This document shows, one piece after another, positions 33,805-64,000 of a stretch of 64,000 nt of DNA. The DNA is from Lucifuga dentata (Eukaryota; Chordata; Actinopteri; Ophidiiformes; Bythitidae). Each line of letters begins with the position of its first letter. The stretch's first letter is position 1. The notes below the pieces were generated by a model that ran no database searches, was not told the origin of the DNA, and saw nothing but the letters and a program-made list of their open reading frames with translations. The translations under genes were made by a program, and so were the position numbers. The stretch spans positions 62,001 to 126,000 of the forward strand of contig VXCM01000258.1 in NCBI GenBank assembly GCA_014773175.1. Direction: 5' to 3'.

Positions 33805-36800
33805 TTGCATGGGTACATTGGTGCTGAAAGATCAGGGCTAATAGCGTGGATGCAGAGCAGGAAAGAAGAGGGAGGGGGCAATGGGAGACTTTGTGCAACC
33901 AGAGAGCGTTTATAATCGAGGAATTATTCACTACATGCTAGTTGAGCGTGTTTTTGTTAAACCTAGGGAGGTCACTGAACTCACTGATGACAAACTGAGC
34001 CCATGTCTTGGACAGGGATCACTTTTTAGTTTTAGCGTATTCACCCTGGAAGCTGCTGCTCTAGTTCTGAAGTCACTGCAGTTGCTGTTATTCTCAGAGG
34101 ATTGACTGTTTAGCTTTGGAAGGAAGGCAGATTATCCCATTGCCATGACTACAGCAAACAGGAAATGCCCCGTAAGCAGGTAATGCTTTAGGGTTGTTTC
34201 GATGTGTTGCTCATCTCTTGCCCAAGGCTGCGAGGAAACTCTGCTCATTACGATGACTGTTGCTTGGTCTTTCCATTTGCTCCCACAATGCCTCCTTTTC
34301 AGGCAAACGGAGCGGCTCGGGCCTTGCCAAGGAGCTCAACTAGAAACACCGCCTGGATAAAGATGCTTTGTCCCAAACAACCCCTGAAATCCACCGCTGA
34401 CCTTAAACGTCTTATCTGCAGCTCCTTAGGTTAGATTCTTAACATACCTTTGGAATAAAAATATCCGTAGGAGTGCTGTTGCTTTTTACAGCCTCACCCA
34501 TTTATTTTTTGCAGCGTGGTACACCATACCGCTTTGATCACATAATATTACCAGCTGCCTTGTTATTTTCAGCCATCGTGAAGGACTTATTCTCTGCAGG
34601 TTCTTCTTCAGCACACATGCGTAGCTTCTTGAAATCTCTCTTGAGATGTATTTCTGCCTCGGTGAAGGTGCAGCTCTGTGTGCTTTTGTACAGTTCCGTT
34701 GATTGTGTGTGGCCATTCAGTAGCTTTCCTACAGCTCTGGCCTTTAAGCAGCTTGAGCTGGGTTTTGTCTGCTGCTTAAAATGAAGAAAGAGAGGGGCCC
34801 AGCATGGGAGGGAATACAACTTATTCCATGCCTTTCTTACAGTCCATATTCCCTCTAGTGCACCCCATGTCTGTGACAATAATGTTGACGAGGGCAGGTC
34901 CGTAGTTTCTGGTATGTAAACCTTGCTACCAGGAACAGTACATTTAACACACAACAACACTGGTAAAATTCTTTGCATTTCCTCTATTTCTAAATCCGTT
35001 TTACATTCTTTCCTTCCTCTCCCAGTGCGACCTGTAAAAGAGACCAAAACCATCACAGTATGGATTTCTGTTCGGTTCTTCCAGCTCAGCCAGTGGTCGT
35101 TGCTGAGCATCATCAGCATCAATCAAACTCTCCACTGTGCTCTTCCTGCTGGAGCTGTGGAGCCTGTGTGTAATAATGTGGCATATTCAGGCTGCAGTGA
35201 CACCATTTGTTTAGTTTACAGTCAATTTACGCTGTTTATTACTGAGTTTGGGGTGTGTGATTGATGCCACATATCCTTTCATGTAACAGCGAGTATATAC
35301 AGCAAGAACAAATGATGCTCCCAGTCTGCAGGAGAGAATGTAGACCAGACACACTTTGCATATTATATGTGCTCTGTGTCTCCCTCTGGTGGCCAAACAA
35401 GAAATTGAATCATTTTGAAAACCTTTAACATCCTCAGAAATTGAAATCAGTGAGCAATAATTAAAGGTTAGGACAATAAAAATGTTCTTGCTGTTTATGT
35501 TTTAAAATCAGTTTATGCCTTGGTTCTTCTTCATCATCATCCATGATATCGCTGATGTGTACCACAGTCAAGCCCTGAATGTGGAGTTTTCCCTCCATTC
35601 AAACAGACAGCACCTCCCTCCATGGTCATTTGCTCCCTCTGTTGGTCATTAATAATACTACTGCTGCTCTCTTACCCCCTGTTAGCCCCCCCTCTACCCC
35701 CTGTCTGCTGCACACTGGGACATTACCATTTGATGAGACTGACTGGCTTTGGTGAGGGAGACAATGGGGGTCCAGCAAGGGGTACTCCTGCACATAAGGC
35801 TCTCTTTTGCATCGCCCGAGCTGCTGGATCCCTTTGTTATCTTTGAACGCCCACATGCCGTTGCTGGAGAAACGGGGATTGGCACAACATTAGTCTCTTT
35901 GGATCTGCATGGATAAGCCTTGCGAGTTGATCTTTTGACCTTGCAGGAAATCGAGACACACTCATTATTTCATCTAATATTTATCAAGGTGTGTCATGTG
36001 TTATGTAATTAGCACCTCTTCTCTGGTGCTAATCAAATGCACTGCATCAAGGGTGTTTAGTATTATTTAGCTAAAGGGAGGACAGATGTGGATCGTGGGA
36101 GCAGTAAGAGATTCTCTGATGGAGGTTTGTGTTATTCATGTTCCACAAAGCTTTCTAGATGATAAATGACAGTAGTACACATATCAACAGTAGGTGTCAG
36201 CATCAAGCAAACAAATGCCCTGAGCTGCCAGTATAACACACAAGAGGGTCAACGCTTGGCTATCAATAGGTGAATCATCAATCCCAATAATTCAGAGTGA
36301 AGGAATTTTGAAGGACATACAGATGATTGGTTTGCTGTTGTGTATCCTTTGGGTATTCATTTTCACTTTTCTATTGGTGATAGAAAAGTCAGGTGAATGA
36401 TAGGGAATAACCTTTAAGTCATATGATAGGGAATATTCATAAAGAAGAAGTGGGATTGTGTTCTTGGGTCCTTTGGGAGATGATGCACTCTCCAGAAGGT
36501 CATGGCTTCTGACCTAGAGGTCACGAGCCCATTAACCAGCTGTCCACACAATGACAATAACTCGAGTTTAGCTCTAGTCCAGCTTCCCAAAGCCATCAAG
36601 TTAATGCTTAGAGCAGGAGAAATAGCCCCACCCCCAATATTCATTTGGACGTTGATATCTCTCATTCTTTTGTCTTGCTTCTCATTTAACCTTCCTATTA
36701 ACAGCTTGGAGTGTAATTTCCTTCTTAGCCACCTTGTTTAACACTCTTTTGGCATTTTCACACCAGCAGAACAGAGAGGAGGAAAGGTAACAGTGACAAT

Positions 36801-37748
36801 TTGCCATCATGTGTCATAAGGCAAACCCCTTTTGAATCTGCCCCACTTCACCCCCTTTGTCATTCAAATAACCTCATGAATATTTCACTCTCTTGATCTG
36901 AGGGCTGTAAGGAGGAAGGGAGAGGGGCAAGAGGGAAGAGAAGGGAGGGAACAAGAGCGACGAAAAAGGACATGAAAGAGTCATAATCTTTGGTGTGGCC
37001 TGATTTAGTCGGAATAATAACCTGTGTGGCTATGGTGACACTCAGGCTTGTGTGTAATTGGACTGTAAGATAGCATGTCACATCACAACCCAGAAATCAC
37101 AACACACACTCAGTGTGTGTATTTTTCTGTGCCTTCATAGTTTTTTCTTCAATACTCACATCGCATCTTTGTGTCCTTGAAAGGCTGATCTGTTTTTATA
37201 CCCCTTTTTGGCTTCAGTTTTCTGCGTTTTGAGAGGAAAAACATAAAGAAAGCAGCAACTAAGAAATCACAAACAGAACCTCATTACACGTGCCGAGTGA
37301 CACAGTCACCTTGCTGTGTAGACCAGCGTGTTTGTTTGCCGTTACACTGTAGCCGCGCAGAATTTGCAGCCTGAATGTGGCCTGCGGGCCAGCTAGTGGG
37401 TGAAAGGTAAAGCTAATGAGGCGAGTGGAAGAAATACCCAAAAAGCTCTGAACGCACCCTGACAAAAGGCCGGCACAGGCATCTCAGAAACACAGGAAAT
37501 GGAGGTGCTCTTGCTGTGGCCTTCTCCCTTTGTGAAGTGGCTTCATCGCTCATTAGCTTCTTAAACGAAAGACATATGTAATTTCTTTGACTTTATTTGT
37601 CACTTAATTGAGAAAGTGGCGTCATCACCTACATCATATCACCATCATGCATAGTGGTTTGGAAATGTGTACACATGTAAGGGCATTAATGATAAGCCGC
37701 ATGGCCCCTTTAAGAGCCCAGTGTCCTTTTTTTGAGAATGAGCCCAGG

Positions 37749-37750
<2 letters not shown>
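30981..37750. other. upstream/possible first-intron region of smarcd3
   Basis: I recognise no coding exon here. It holds a (CT)14 tract at 33,773-33,801 and otherwise single-copy DNA. No TTAA-element copies were found. A 194-codon open frame on the minus strand (34,538-35,122) looks like chance. Confidence 0.45.
33773..33801. repeat. (CT)14 microsatellite
   Basis: A pure CT dinucleotide run in the region upstream of smarcd3. Confidence 0.95.

Positions 37751-37793
<43 letters not shown>
37751..37793. repeat. (GT)21 microsatellite
   Basis: This is a pure GT dinucleotide run about 650 bases upstream of the smarcd3 ATG. Confidence 0.95.
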
Positions 37794-37796
<3 letters not shown>

Positions 37797-37911
37797 ACCG
37801 TGGCCTCTGGGTTGGTCACTAGGAGGAATCTGCAGCAGGGGGAATAGCTAACTGATTCTAACTTCCCCAGCCCCCGTTAAACCAAACAGCAGCCAAGCCG
37901 CATGCGTGCCC

Positions 37912-37938
37912 TTATCTACCAAAGGAATGCAACAGCTG
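37912..37938. promoter_or_regulatory. clustered GATA, MCAT and E-box motifs upstream of smarcd3
   Basis: Within 27 bases lie TTATCT (reverse AGATAA, GATA-type) at 37,912-37,917, AGGAATG (reverse CATTCCT, the TEAD/MCAT consensus) at 37,923-37,929, and CAGCTG (E-box) at 37,933-37,938. The motifs are seen directly. A role in cardiac or skeletal muscle expression is inferred from the known biology of BAF60c and is untested. Confidence 0.35.
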
Positions 37939-37990
37939 TGCGGCGGAGAGGCAGGGTGGGCTGGCTGAAACCCCCCTGTCAGACCCCTAA

Positions 37991-38160
37991 NNNNNNNNNN
38001 NNNNNNNNNNNNNNNNNNNNNNNNNNNNNNNNNNNNNNNNNNNNNNNNNNNNNNNNNNNNNNNNNNNNNNNNNNNNNNNNNNNNNNNNNNNNNNNNNNNN
38101 NNNNNNNNNNNNNNNNNNNNNNNNNNNNNNNNNNNNNNNNNNNNNNNNNNNNNNNNNNNN
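37991..38160. other. assembly gap (170 N) in smarcd3 upstream region
   Basis: The gap ends directly in an (AG)n run, so it probably hides a longer AG microsatellite. It lies about 280 bases before the smarcd3 ATG and may remove part of the promoter or 5' UTR. Confidence 0.95.
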
Positions 38161-38191
<31 letters not shown>

Positions 38192-38205
38192 GAGAGAGAG
38201 AGAGA
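38161..38205. repeat. (AG)n microsatellite
   Basis: This nearly pure AG/GA run abuts the N gap. A related purine-rich run occurs at 38,733-38,775, just inside intron 1. Confidence 0.9.
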
Positions 38206-38259
38206 AGGAGAGTCAGGGACAGGCAGTACTGAAAAGGAGAGCACAAAGAAAAGGAAAGT

Positions 38260-38388
38260 GGAGCAGGGGAGGGGAACAGGAGGTTGGGTGAAGGGAGAGA
38301 GAGGCTGGGAGAGGGAAAGACAANGGAGCAGGGGAGGGGAACAGGAGGTTGGGTGAAGGGAGAGAGAGGCTGGGAGAGGGAAAGACAA
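38260..38388. other. single-N direct duplication (assembly join)
   Basis: 64 bases (38,260-38,323) recur at 38,325-38,388 around one N, just 5' of the smarcd3 ATG, so the 5' UTR length here is overstated. Confidence 0.85.
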
Positions 38389-38441
38389 AAGAAGGAGAGG
38401 GAGACATAGCAGGGTGAACGGAGGGGACTGAGCAAACGGCT

Positions 38442-57940
<19,499 letters not shown>

Positions 57941-58187
57941 GCAAAGCCCCTCCTGAATCTCTGCATCCGTTTTCAGAGTCTTGCGTGTGTTTGTATGTGC
58001 ATATCGTTGCAGTTGGGTGAAAACTTTGTCCTAAAGATGTCAGGAATTGAGGGTGGAAAAAAGCCTTGTTCTTAGTAATGACAATGCAGTTTAGGAGTTT
58101 CCCCCCGTTGGGTTTTTAAAGCCCAGGTAGATTGAGGAGGTTTTCACACGACTATGGTGATGTGTTTGTATGTTCTGTTTTGTGCAG

Positions 58188-58220
58188 GAATGTGAGGACC
58201 TCATTGCTAACCGCATGTAA
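58188..58220 (+). other. possible alternative last coding exon of smarcd3
   Basis: A pyrimidine/TG-rich stretch ends TTGTGCAG at 58,187, followed by GAATGTGAGGACCTC and a stop at 58,218-58,220. Joined in phase to exon 12 (57,774) it would replace IQQRRQELEQALAVRNT with ECEDLIANRM. I know of no such vertebrate isoform, so this may simply be 3' UTR with a chance acceptor. Confidence 0.2.
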
Positions 58221-58436
58221 TCAGCAGCACGGTCGGCCATCAGTGGCTGACCTTCAGATTATGACCCTTTCCCCTCATACCCAAACTTTGCTATGTAAAT
58301 ATTAGTCACCACTAGCATGCCCCCCCCCCCCCNACCCCCGGTCACTTTTACCTGCTTATACACACACTGTGTTTTGGAAACTCATCTCAAAGAGACGTAA
58401 CTCAGTGTTGCAGTCCTGCGGTTGTCAATTCTCAGT

Positions 58437-59045
58437 TTAAAGGACCATACCATCCATTTTGCATGTTTGAGCCTAATATATTCAATTTTCATACACGTAA
58501 TGTTGCTGACAATCATTTCCTAAAGTATACTACTAGAATGGGGAGTTAAAAACAAATTTTTCTACTTTCAGACCGGCATTGGTTTCAGTTTTCTGGTACG
58601 CTATTAAAATCTACTTATTGATACTTGAAACGTTCTTGGGATAGGTAATCCATCATCGTGAACAATACATGTATTCAGGGTTTTTTTTTCGAAATTTCGT
58701 ATTTTTAGCTTTTAAGCACAATGAAAAGCACGGAGTGAATGTATGTCTCCACCGGGGAATATAGTCCCAAAAGGAGACCTGCGTTTATGGAAAAATTTAA
58801 ACAACCGTGACTTCATAAGGCTGCGTAACTATTAGCAGGTGAAACATTGATTTTTAAGGTGGGTGTATTGCTTGAATATTGGATTTTGAAAGATTAAGAG
58901 ATTTTGCAAAATATCAGGAAAGCTGAAATTTTTTTATCCTTTTATCTGGTTTTATCCTTTGGGAAATGATTGTCAGTAACCTTTCGTGCATGAAAATTGA
59001 ATATATTGGGCTCAAACATGCAAAATGGTTGGTATGGTCCTTTAA
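58437..59045 (+). mobile_element. TTAA element, full-length type A, downstream of smarcd3 stop
   Basis: Complete copy. It carries a small internal duplication near 58,929-58,955 (TTTTATCCTTTTATCTGG). A 43-base T run (59,050-59,092) follows its right end. Confidence 0.92.
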
Positions 59046-59046
59046 A

Positions 59047-59049
<3 letters not shown>

Positions 59050-59092
<43 letters not shown>
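59050..59092. repeat. poly(T) 43
   Basis: A homopolymer run immediately right of an element terminus. Confidence 0.95.
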
Positions 59093-59097
<5 letters not shown>

Positions 59098-60948
59098 TTC
59101 CAACTCATGAAGGGGTTTGATAGTGCTTTGGTCTTTTCAACAGTGTTATGGTGCAAGAGTAAGGGTGACTGTGTGTGCGTGTGTGTGTGCGTTTTCGTTT
59201 GTCCTTGTGAGGAGTGTTAAAACTGATTAATTACACCAGCAAAGTTAGGTTTACAGTGTGACATATTGAGATGCAGGGAATCGAGTCAGGCGATCTATAA
59301 AGGTGGTGTGGATATCTTTTATTTATGGGATTGAGTTCACTTGAATCGCTCATTGGAAAACTTTGTCTTGAAAAAAAATTCTTCTATGGTAATCCTACAA
59401 TGTTGTGTAGTCGTTTTTAAAGTGTTATTATAAACTCATGGAATTATCACGACCGCAACAAAAGTATTTATAAAAGAAACAGTGTTTTAATGGAGGAGAG
59501 AAAATCAAAATCACACTGAATCCACGTCTGTGAGATAGCAAAATAACACTTATGCCTATACCATGATATGCTGGGAATACGTTGTTTTGTCAAAGTCAGT
59601 CACTGCCTTTCTTGTGAAGTATTTTGTCAGTTAATGTCCTGATGGTGTTACCAAAGGTTACAACAAGAAGAGTACACAATAAGTGAAACAGAAATGGGGG
59701 AACTCCTGACCTGGGTTTAACAGAAGTTGCATATACTTTTCTAAATTTCTGCTTTGTTTTTACTAAATCAGCACAGATCGTGTAGGTTCAGGAGTTCAAT
59801 CACACAATTTATTCCATTTACCTGTGTCTATTTAAATCATCAGCCAATTGGATCTCACTCTGAAACAAACCCAAAAAGTTCTTGCACACATTAAACCCAG
59901 GTCTGGAAAACTGTACCATTTTTACACAACTCTGATGTTACATGAAGTAGCTGAAATATGAAGTTTTTTTTTTCCTTTTCTAGAGATGTGAATGTAAATA
60001 TGGTTTTTCCCTTGAGAGGGCCAACTGTACAGTGTACGACAGACTATCTCTGTGTGTGTGTGTTTTTGGGGGATTGGGGATCTGCGTTACATGGTGCAGT
60101 ATGGGAGCTCCATGAGTTTTAAATTAGTAGGGCAGGAATGTTAGCGTTCCTTTGTGTGCTATCTTGGGTTGGGGTGGTTTATTTTAGGTCCATCCCATAT
60201 CTGTGGTGGGATAAGACTGAAAGCTTCAAGCTGCAACAAAGAAAGACCTCCCTCACTCTCAGTCGACATTGAATCTCAGTAGATGTAACGCATATAATCT
60301 GCATCAATCTCATTTTTCATGTTTTTTCTAATGACACTCTACTTGTACGTATATGTTGTAATGTCAGATGGAGAATTTTCACAGCAGTCCGATTCAAGCT
60401 GAAACCCTGCAGGGTTTCTTTGCACTGTGCTGTAATTCTTTATCAGGAGGATTCTGCTTTCACCCATCATACACAAACTGATTAGATGATTTCATAATGA
60501 CCTATGCATGCTCCATAGACATGAATTATTACATATGACTTGTAAATATACAAAGCTGGCATACCAGTCAGTGTGACTTGTCACATCTGCTGTGGTTTTG
60601 TTAAATGCCTTCTGGAACTTTTTTGCCAAAAATGATATGCCCTACCAGCAATTAATTGAAGGTATGATATATATTTTTTTTTCAGAACTGTTTTCGTTAC
60701 TAGTACATGATTCTAAATTATGTTAACTGCACTCGTTAAAGGGTCAAAGAGTAGTTTCAGGCATTAGTAGTACCTTAGTCCTGTGTCTGACCTAGACTGA
60801 TTTTTTTTTTTTTGTGTGGCCAGGACATTTTGCATTGTTGTCATGTAGCCTCACTGGTTCACTAGCACCCTCTTGTGGAGGAAACTAGAAGCTGCAACTC
60901 CTGGGTGACTCAGCTTGAGCCCCATGGTATCAGCATATCTGACAAATG

Positions 60949-61513
60949 TTAAAGGACCATACCGGTCATTTTGCATGTTTGAGCCTAATATATTCAGTTT
61001 TCATACACGTAATGTTATTGACAATCATTTTCCAAAGCATACTACTGGAACAGTGAATTAAAAATGTTTTTCCTACCTTCCAGACCGCTGTTAGTTTCAG
61101 TTCATTCTGGTACGATATTAAAATCAACTTGTTGATACTTGAAGCATTCTTGGGATAGGTAATTCATCATTGCAGGGTTTTTTTCGAAGTTGTATAATTT
61201 TAGCATTTAAGCGCAATAAAAAGCATAGAGTGAACATATGTCTCCACCAGGGAATATAGTCCCAAAAGAAGGCCTGCTTATATCGAAAAATTAAACAACT
61301 GTGACTTTGTAAGGCTGCGTAACTATTGGCAGGCGAAACATCAATTTTTAAGGTGGCTGTATCGCTTGAATATTTTGAAAGATTAAGAGACTGTGCAAAA
61401 TATCAAAGCTGAAATACGGTTTTATCTTTTGGGAAATGGTCGTCAGTAACATAACATATGAAAATTGAATATATTAGGCTCAAACATGCAAAATGGCTGG
61501 TGTGGTCCTTTAA
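60949..61513 (+). mobile_element. TTAA element, full-length type A
   Basis: Complete copy with termini TTAAAGGACCATACCGG and GGTGTGGTCCTTTAA. The internal AATAAA at 61,215-61,220 lies on the smarcd3 sense strand. Confidence 0.92.
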
Positions 61514-61789
61514 CAGACTACTGTGTTGATGTTCTGAGAAGTGGCATTGTCTCCTGTTACTAAACCCTGGCACGCTGTTGACATCTGTCCCGCTTCCTGC
61601 ATGTGTTCCTAAAGAGTGGGAACTGCTCTTTGTCTCTGTTTACACTGTTGTCAGTGGGTCACCGACAAGAAGATAATAGCATAGATAATACTGTATATCT
61701 GTAAAGAGCAAACCTGATTGGTCTACAAAAAAAGGGGGGAGGGCGGGTGGGGGGAAACAGCTGTGACACTGAGAGACGGCCTGGATGTA

Positions 61790-61795
61790 AATAAA
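61790..61795 (+). terminator. smarcd3: candidate smarcd3 polyadenylation signal
   Basis: AATAAA with a GU-rich downstream element about 40 bases later. Whether transcription of smarcd3 extends this far is inferred. Confidence 0.4.
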
Positions 61796-61932
61796 GAAGC
61801 GCTTGCCAAAGTTTGTAAATGCCACAATATCTGATGTGTCTGTGTTTATTTCATGTACAAGTTCTCTCTATAGGTAGATGACGCAATTAGGAGTCTCTGC
61901 ATAAAAGTTGGTGTAATTATACTAAACAAACT

Positions 61933-62589
61933 TTAAAGGACCATACTGGCCATTTTGCATGTTTGAGCCTAATATATTCAATTTTCATACATGTANAAAG
62001 GACCATACTGGCCATTTTGCATGTTTGAGCCTAATATATTCAATTTTCATACATGTAATGTTGCTGCCAATCATTTCCCAAAGCATACTACTGGAACAGT
62101 GAATTTAAAACTTTTTTTTCCTACCTTCCAGACTGCCATAGGTTTAAATTCATTCTGGTATGATATTAAAATCAACTTGTTGATACTTGAAACGTTCTTG
62201 GGATAGGTAATTCGTCATCATGAACAAGATGTGTATTCAGGTTTTTTGGTTTTTGTTAGAAGTTACATAATTTTAGCATTTAAGCACAATAAAAAGTGCA
62301 GAGTGAATGTATGGCTCCACTGGGGAATATAGTCCCAAAAGAAGACCTGCGGTTATCAAAAAAATTTAACAACCGTGACTTCATAAAGCTATTAGCAGGC
62401 GAAACATCGATTTTTAAGATGGGTGTATCACTTGAACATTTGGTTTTGAAAAATTAAGAGATTTTGCAAAAATATAGGAAAGCTGAAATATGGTTTTATC
62501 TTTTGGGAAATGGTTGTCAGTAACGTTATATGTATGAAAGTTGAATATATTCGGCTCAAACATGCAAAATGGACGGTATGGTCCTTTAA
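61933..62589 (+). mobile_element. TTAA element, full-length type A, rightmost copy
   Basis: Complete copy. About 62 bases are added by the duplication around the N at 61,996. It sits just beyond the candidate smarcd3 polyadenylation site. Confidence 0.9.
61935..62057. other. single-N direct duplication (assembly join)
   Basis: 61 bases (61,935-61,995) recur at 61,997-62,057 around one N. Confidence 0.85.
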
Positions 62590-63470
62590 AGCTTCATAAC
62601 CCCTTAATGACATATAAAATTTGGATCCATAATAAAAATCCACATCTTTCCTGGCTGAAATGAAATCCATGCAGGAAACCAACTGAACCTTCATTATTTG
62701 CAATTTCGGCTATTAGCTGTGCAAACAAAAGCAATATTCAATTATGCTGTGAGTAATTGTGCGGTGTATTGTGCTATGATTAGTTTGCAAAAAGAACCTC
62801 AAGCATCAGAAATGTGTTAATTCAGTGCTCAAGCTTATTAGTGATTACATTTCCTGCAAGCGAGACCTTTGGTCAGAGGTGTCAGACAGGCCGTTTATTG
62901 TTCCCACGCCTCAGCACAGGGAAACAGGTGGAGGTCTTTCCACAGTAACCTTCCTCCCACCTCAGAAAGAGCCTCTTTCACTACACTCCTCCACCATTCT
63001 CCTGCCTGACATCCCTCACATGGAGGAGCTGTGTGGTGGGGGAAGGGGGAGGAGGTCTTTTGGCCCTCAGTGCAGTCCTCTCATCCCTCTGGAGAAGGGA
63101 GGAGAAGGCTATGTGAAGTAACCCATTCAGCCTCTTCCACCATCATACTGTGAAAATTAATAAGCACCCACCCCACTGTGGACCGTGGTGAGGGAGGCGT
63201 GACTCTCCCTCTGAGCACTGGGTTCACTTTTCCCCAAAGACACATGTGTACAGAATACTGGTAAAACCGCAGAGGCCCGGGTGGAGGAGGGGGGTGGGGG
63301 CGTGGGGATTGCTGACTAGGAGGAGCATGCTGATTCAGAACAAACGGTTCACTGCTGCAGCGCTGAAGCTGAGCTTTCAGAGTCAAAGTTGGAAAATTAC
63401 AAGATGCATTATTTTCAACATCAGCACAGCATCATTATTGACTGCAGCATTTTTCTGCCATGTTATACGC
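62590..63470. other. intergenic DNA right of smarcd3
   Basis: No exon or repeat was recognised. A G-rich stretch lies near 63,280-63,310. Confidence 0.5.
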
Positions 63471-64000
63471 TACAGGCCAGAAGTTTGAGGCCACCTCCAG
63501 ACTTAAAAAAAAAAAAAATATAGTTTTACAATTTATTGCACAGGAAATGACAAAAATACATAGAATAAATGTAAGTAATTAGTTTTTAAGAAGAATTTGC
63601 TGACATAAAAGCATTCTGAAGTCATTTCAGGCTCAGACTTTGGTTTTGTCAAAGTAACCCCCTCTGGCCAAGTCAGAATTCTCAAAACCTTTTGCTTCTC
63701 TTTTAAATGGATATAATTTTGATGAATGTTTTGGATCGTTGTCCTGTTGAAGAATGAAATTTTGACCAATAATTCAAAAACTGATGGAATCGCGTCTTTG
63801 AAAGATGGAATGGTAATTCTTTCTTCATAATTCCTTTAACTTGGACCAAGTCTCTAGATCTCTCCCCCAAAACACTGCTACAGCATTGCTGAACCCCCAG
63901 AGCAGTAGCATGAGCAGAATGTGTAGCAAATTAATCCCAAAATGATGTGGGAGAAGGAAGACAGCAGCTATTGAATAGAACCGGGGTGGTGAACTTGCGG
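63471..64000 (-). mobile_element. Tc1/mariner transposon relic (truncated by window end)
   Basis: The left edge TACAGGCCAGAAGTTTGAGG is a Tc1-type terminal repeat. Read leftwards on the minus strand the DNA encodes transposase pieces in different frames: DLVQVKGIMKKE near 63,855-63,820, then QQDNDPKHSSKL near 63,745-63,710, the region of the second catalytic aspartate of the DDE triad. Frames change and stops follow (at about 63,640), so it is a dead copy. Confidence 0.75.

Larger units (their letters stand above)
57941..61820 (+). other. smarcd3: smarcd3 3' UTR / downstream region
   Basis: No further exon of smarcd3 or another gene was recognised. AATAAA at 61,790-61,795 followed by a TGATGTGTCTGTGTTT GU-rich element is the best non-repeat polyadenylation site, implying a 3' UTR of up to 3.9 kb with two TTAA elements inside it. 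An earlier AATAAA at 61,215 lies within an element copy. Confidence 0.4.

Noticed and set aside
34538..35122. 194-codon minus-strand open frame
   Set aside because: No recognisable family, low coding character, no splice context; most likely chance.
63533..63769. 78-codon minus-strand frame as a new protein
   Set aside because: It is an out-of-frame reading of a decayed Tc1/mariner transposase; the neighbouring frame shows QQDNDPKH.

Overview
This is a vertebrate, almost certainly teleost fish, genomic window. It contains multi-exon genes with GT-AG introns whose deduced proteins closely match recalled vertebrate sequences, many (CA)n/(TG)n microsatellites, Tc1/mariner and LINE relics, and a very abundant short inverted-repeat element. 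The species cannot be named from the sequence. There is no prokaryotic, CRISPR or viral content that I can support.

Layout: (1) 1-14,291 is the first intron of an asap1 orthologue running leftwards off the window. Only its first coding exon (14,292-14,417, minus strand) is present, with a CpG-containing leader/promoter behind it up to about 15.0 kb. (2) A roughly 2-kb head-to-head spacer leads to nfx1 on the plus strand (ATG 17,262, stop 27,827). All 23 coding exons could be phased by hand, giving a continuous 1,093-residue protein with a RING finger, NF-X1 cysteine-rich repeats and an R3H domain. (3) 28.1-38.4 kb is intergenic or upstream sequence with a broken LINE (28.7-29.65 kb) and a CpG-rich patch near 30.6-31.0 kb that may be a distal smarcd3 promoter. 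(4) smarcd3 (BAF60c, SWI/SNF subunit) lies on the plus strand, ATG 38,442, stop 57,940, with 13 coding exons and a continuous 484-residue protein carrying an uninterrupted 14-glutamine tract. Its 3' UTR may extend to about 61.8 kb. (5) The right edge holds more inverted-repeat elements and a decayed Tc1/mariner transposase at the end.

The dominant non-genic signal is a family of about 590-bp non-autonomous elements with about 89-bp terminal inverted repeats starting TTAAAGGACCATACC. There are eleven complete or near-complete copies plus a diverged sister type, together about 13-15% of the window. Several nfx1 introns consist almost wholly of one copy inserted 10-35 bp behind a splice donor; subtracting the copy leaves introns of about 76-99 bp, like their neighbours. 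Individual copies show a palindromic extension, a 49-bp segment found in both orientations, and sense-strand AATAAA signals.

The assembly has three long N gaps. It also has seven single-N joins flanked by identical 60-67 bp direct repeats, which look like unmerged contig overlaps rather than biology. The three genes act in separate processes (Arf-GTPase control at the membrane, X-box/mRNA regulation, chromatin remodelling); nothing here suggests a shared pathway.
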